This document shows positions 63,744-64,000 of a stretch of 64,000 bases of DNA, in pieces; the first letter of the stretch is position 1, and each line of letters opens with the position of its first letter. Origin of the DNA: Heliocidaris tuberculata (lineage: Eukaryota; Echinodermata; Echinoidea; Camarodonta; Echinometridae); NCBI GenBank assembly GCA_025618425.1, contig CM046836.1:25371606-25435605 (forward strand), in the 5' to 3' direction. The notes below the pieces were generated by a model. That model saw nothing but the letters and a program-made list of their open reading frames with translations. It had not been told where the DNA came from and searched no databases. The position numbers were made by a program, and so were the translations under genes.

Positions 63744-64000
63744 GTATGAAATGCATAATGCTAATATACTGAACAGAAATGAAATGAGTGAAGGGATTGG
63801 GGGGGGGGGGGGTCAAGGGGCCTCGAGGGATCATTTTAAAAGAGAAGGGAAGGCTGTTGGCAAAAAATGTCAAGAAGAAAGAACTTCCAAACATGCCAAA
63901 ATACACTTTGCCACCGATTAGAAAGCACATTCGCAGCGGTGACGTGGAAACTAACCATGCTAACCATGCTAACCATGCTAACGGGGACATTCCAAATGAA

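Overview
Eukaryotic genomic DNA from an animal: genes are split by GT-AG introns, and most of the window is non-LTR retrotransposon debris, DNA-transposon ends, fold-back elements and tandem repeats. Divergent SLC16-type transporter paralogues, dense poly-G/poly-C runs, tRNA-derived SINEs and tandem units containing a GCGCTTCGCGC-type core suggest a marine invertebrate, perhaps an echinoderm. That is an inference, and the species cannot be fixed from the sequence. One 500-base run of N (42675-43174) marks a scaffold gap.

The only clear host protein genes are three copies of one monocarboxylate-transporter-like (SLC16/MCT, major facilitator) family. Gene A (plus, 328-2177) has its last two coding exons at the left edge. 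Gene B (minus, 10639-29745) has exons 2, 3 and 4; exon 4 lies 16 kb from exon 3 behind a repeat-filled intron. Gene A' (plus, 58358-63743) has exons 1, 2 and 3 at the right edge. Combining A' exons 1-3 with A exon 4 gives a 4-exon gene of 487 codons with about 12 hydrophobic segments. Broken copies of gene B parts lie at 37.3-37.7 kb and 46.96-47.23 kb, and a possible first exon of a further paralogue occurs twice (35.6-36.8 kb and 46.1-46.3 kb). The first 1589 bases of the window equal the last 1589 with only three substitutions, so A and A' are either a very recent 62.4-kb tandem duplication or an assembly redundancy.

Layout: 0-2.3 kb gene A; 2.6-7 kb LINE tail, MITE and fold-back repeats; 7-10.4 kb a duplicated block carrying a 2.1-kb fold-back transposon; 10.6-29.7 kb gene B, whose intron 3 holds an 8.5-kb nested palindrome (15.3-23.9 kb); 30-35 kb low-complexity DNA and a LINE tail; 35-47 kb paired segmental duplications, a THAP-associated transposon, the gap and a 181-bp satellite array; 47-54 kb a 95-bp satellite, a tRNA-SINE, a histone H1-like scrap and an L1-type LINE; 54.9-57.5 kb a tandem duplication carrying a piggyBac-like MITE in one copy; 58.3-64 kb gene A' with a mariner-like element in intron 2.

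Because several blocks are duplicated inside the window, four transposons can be compared directly with an empty or near-empty site in the paralogous block. This fixes their ends and target duplications from the sequence alone. No bacterial-type operon, CRISPR array or coherent new multi-gene system is visible. The most unusual objects are the nested palindrome, the mirrored fold-back array, a hammerhead-ribozyme-like motif at 13635-13678 and the histone H1 scrap.
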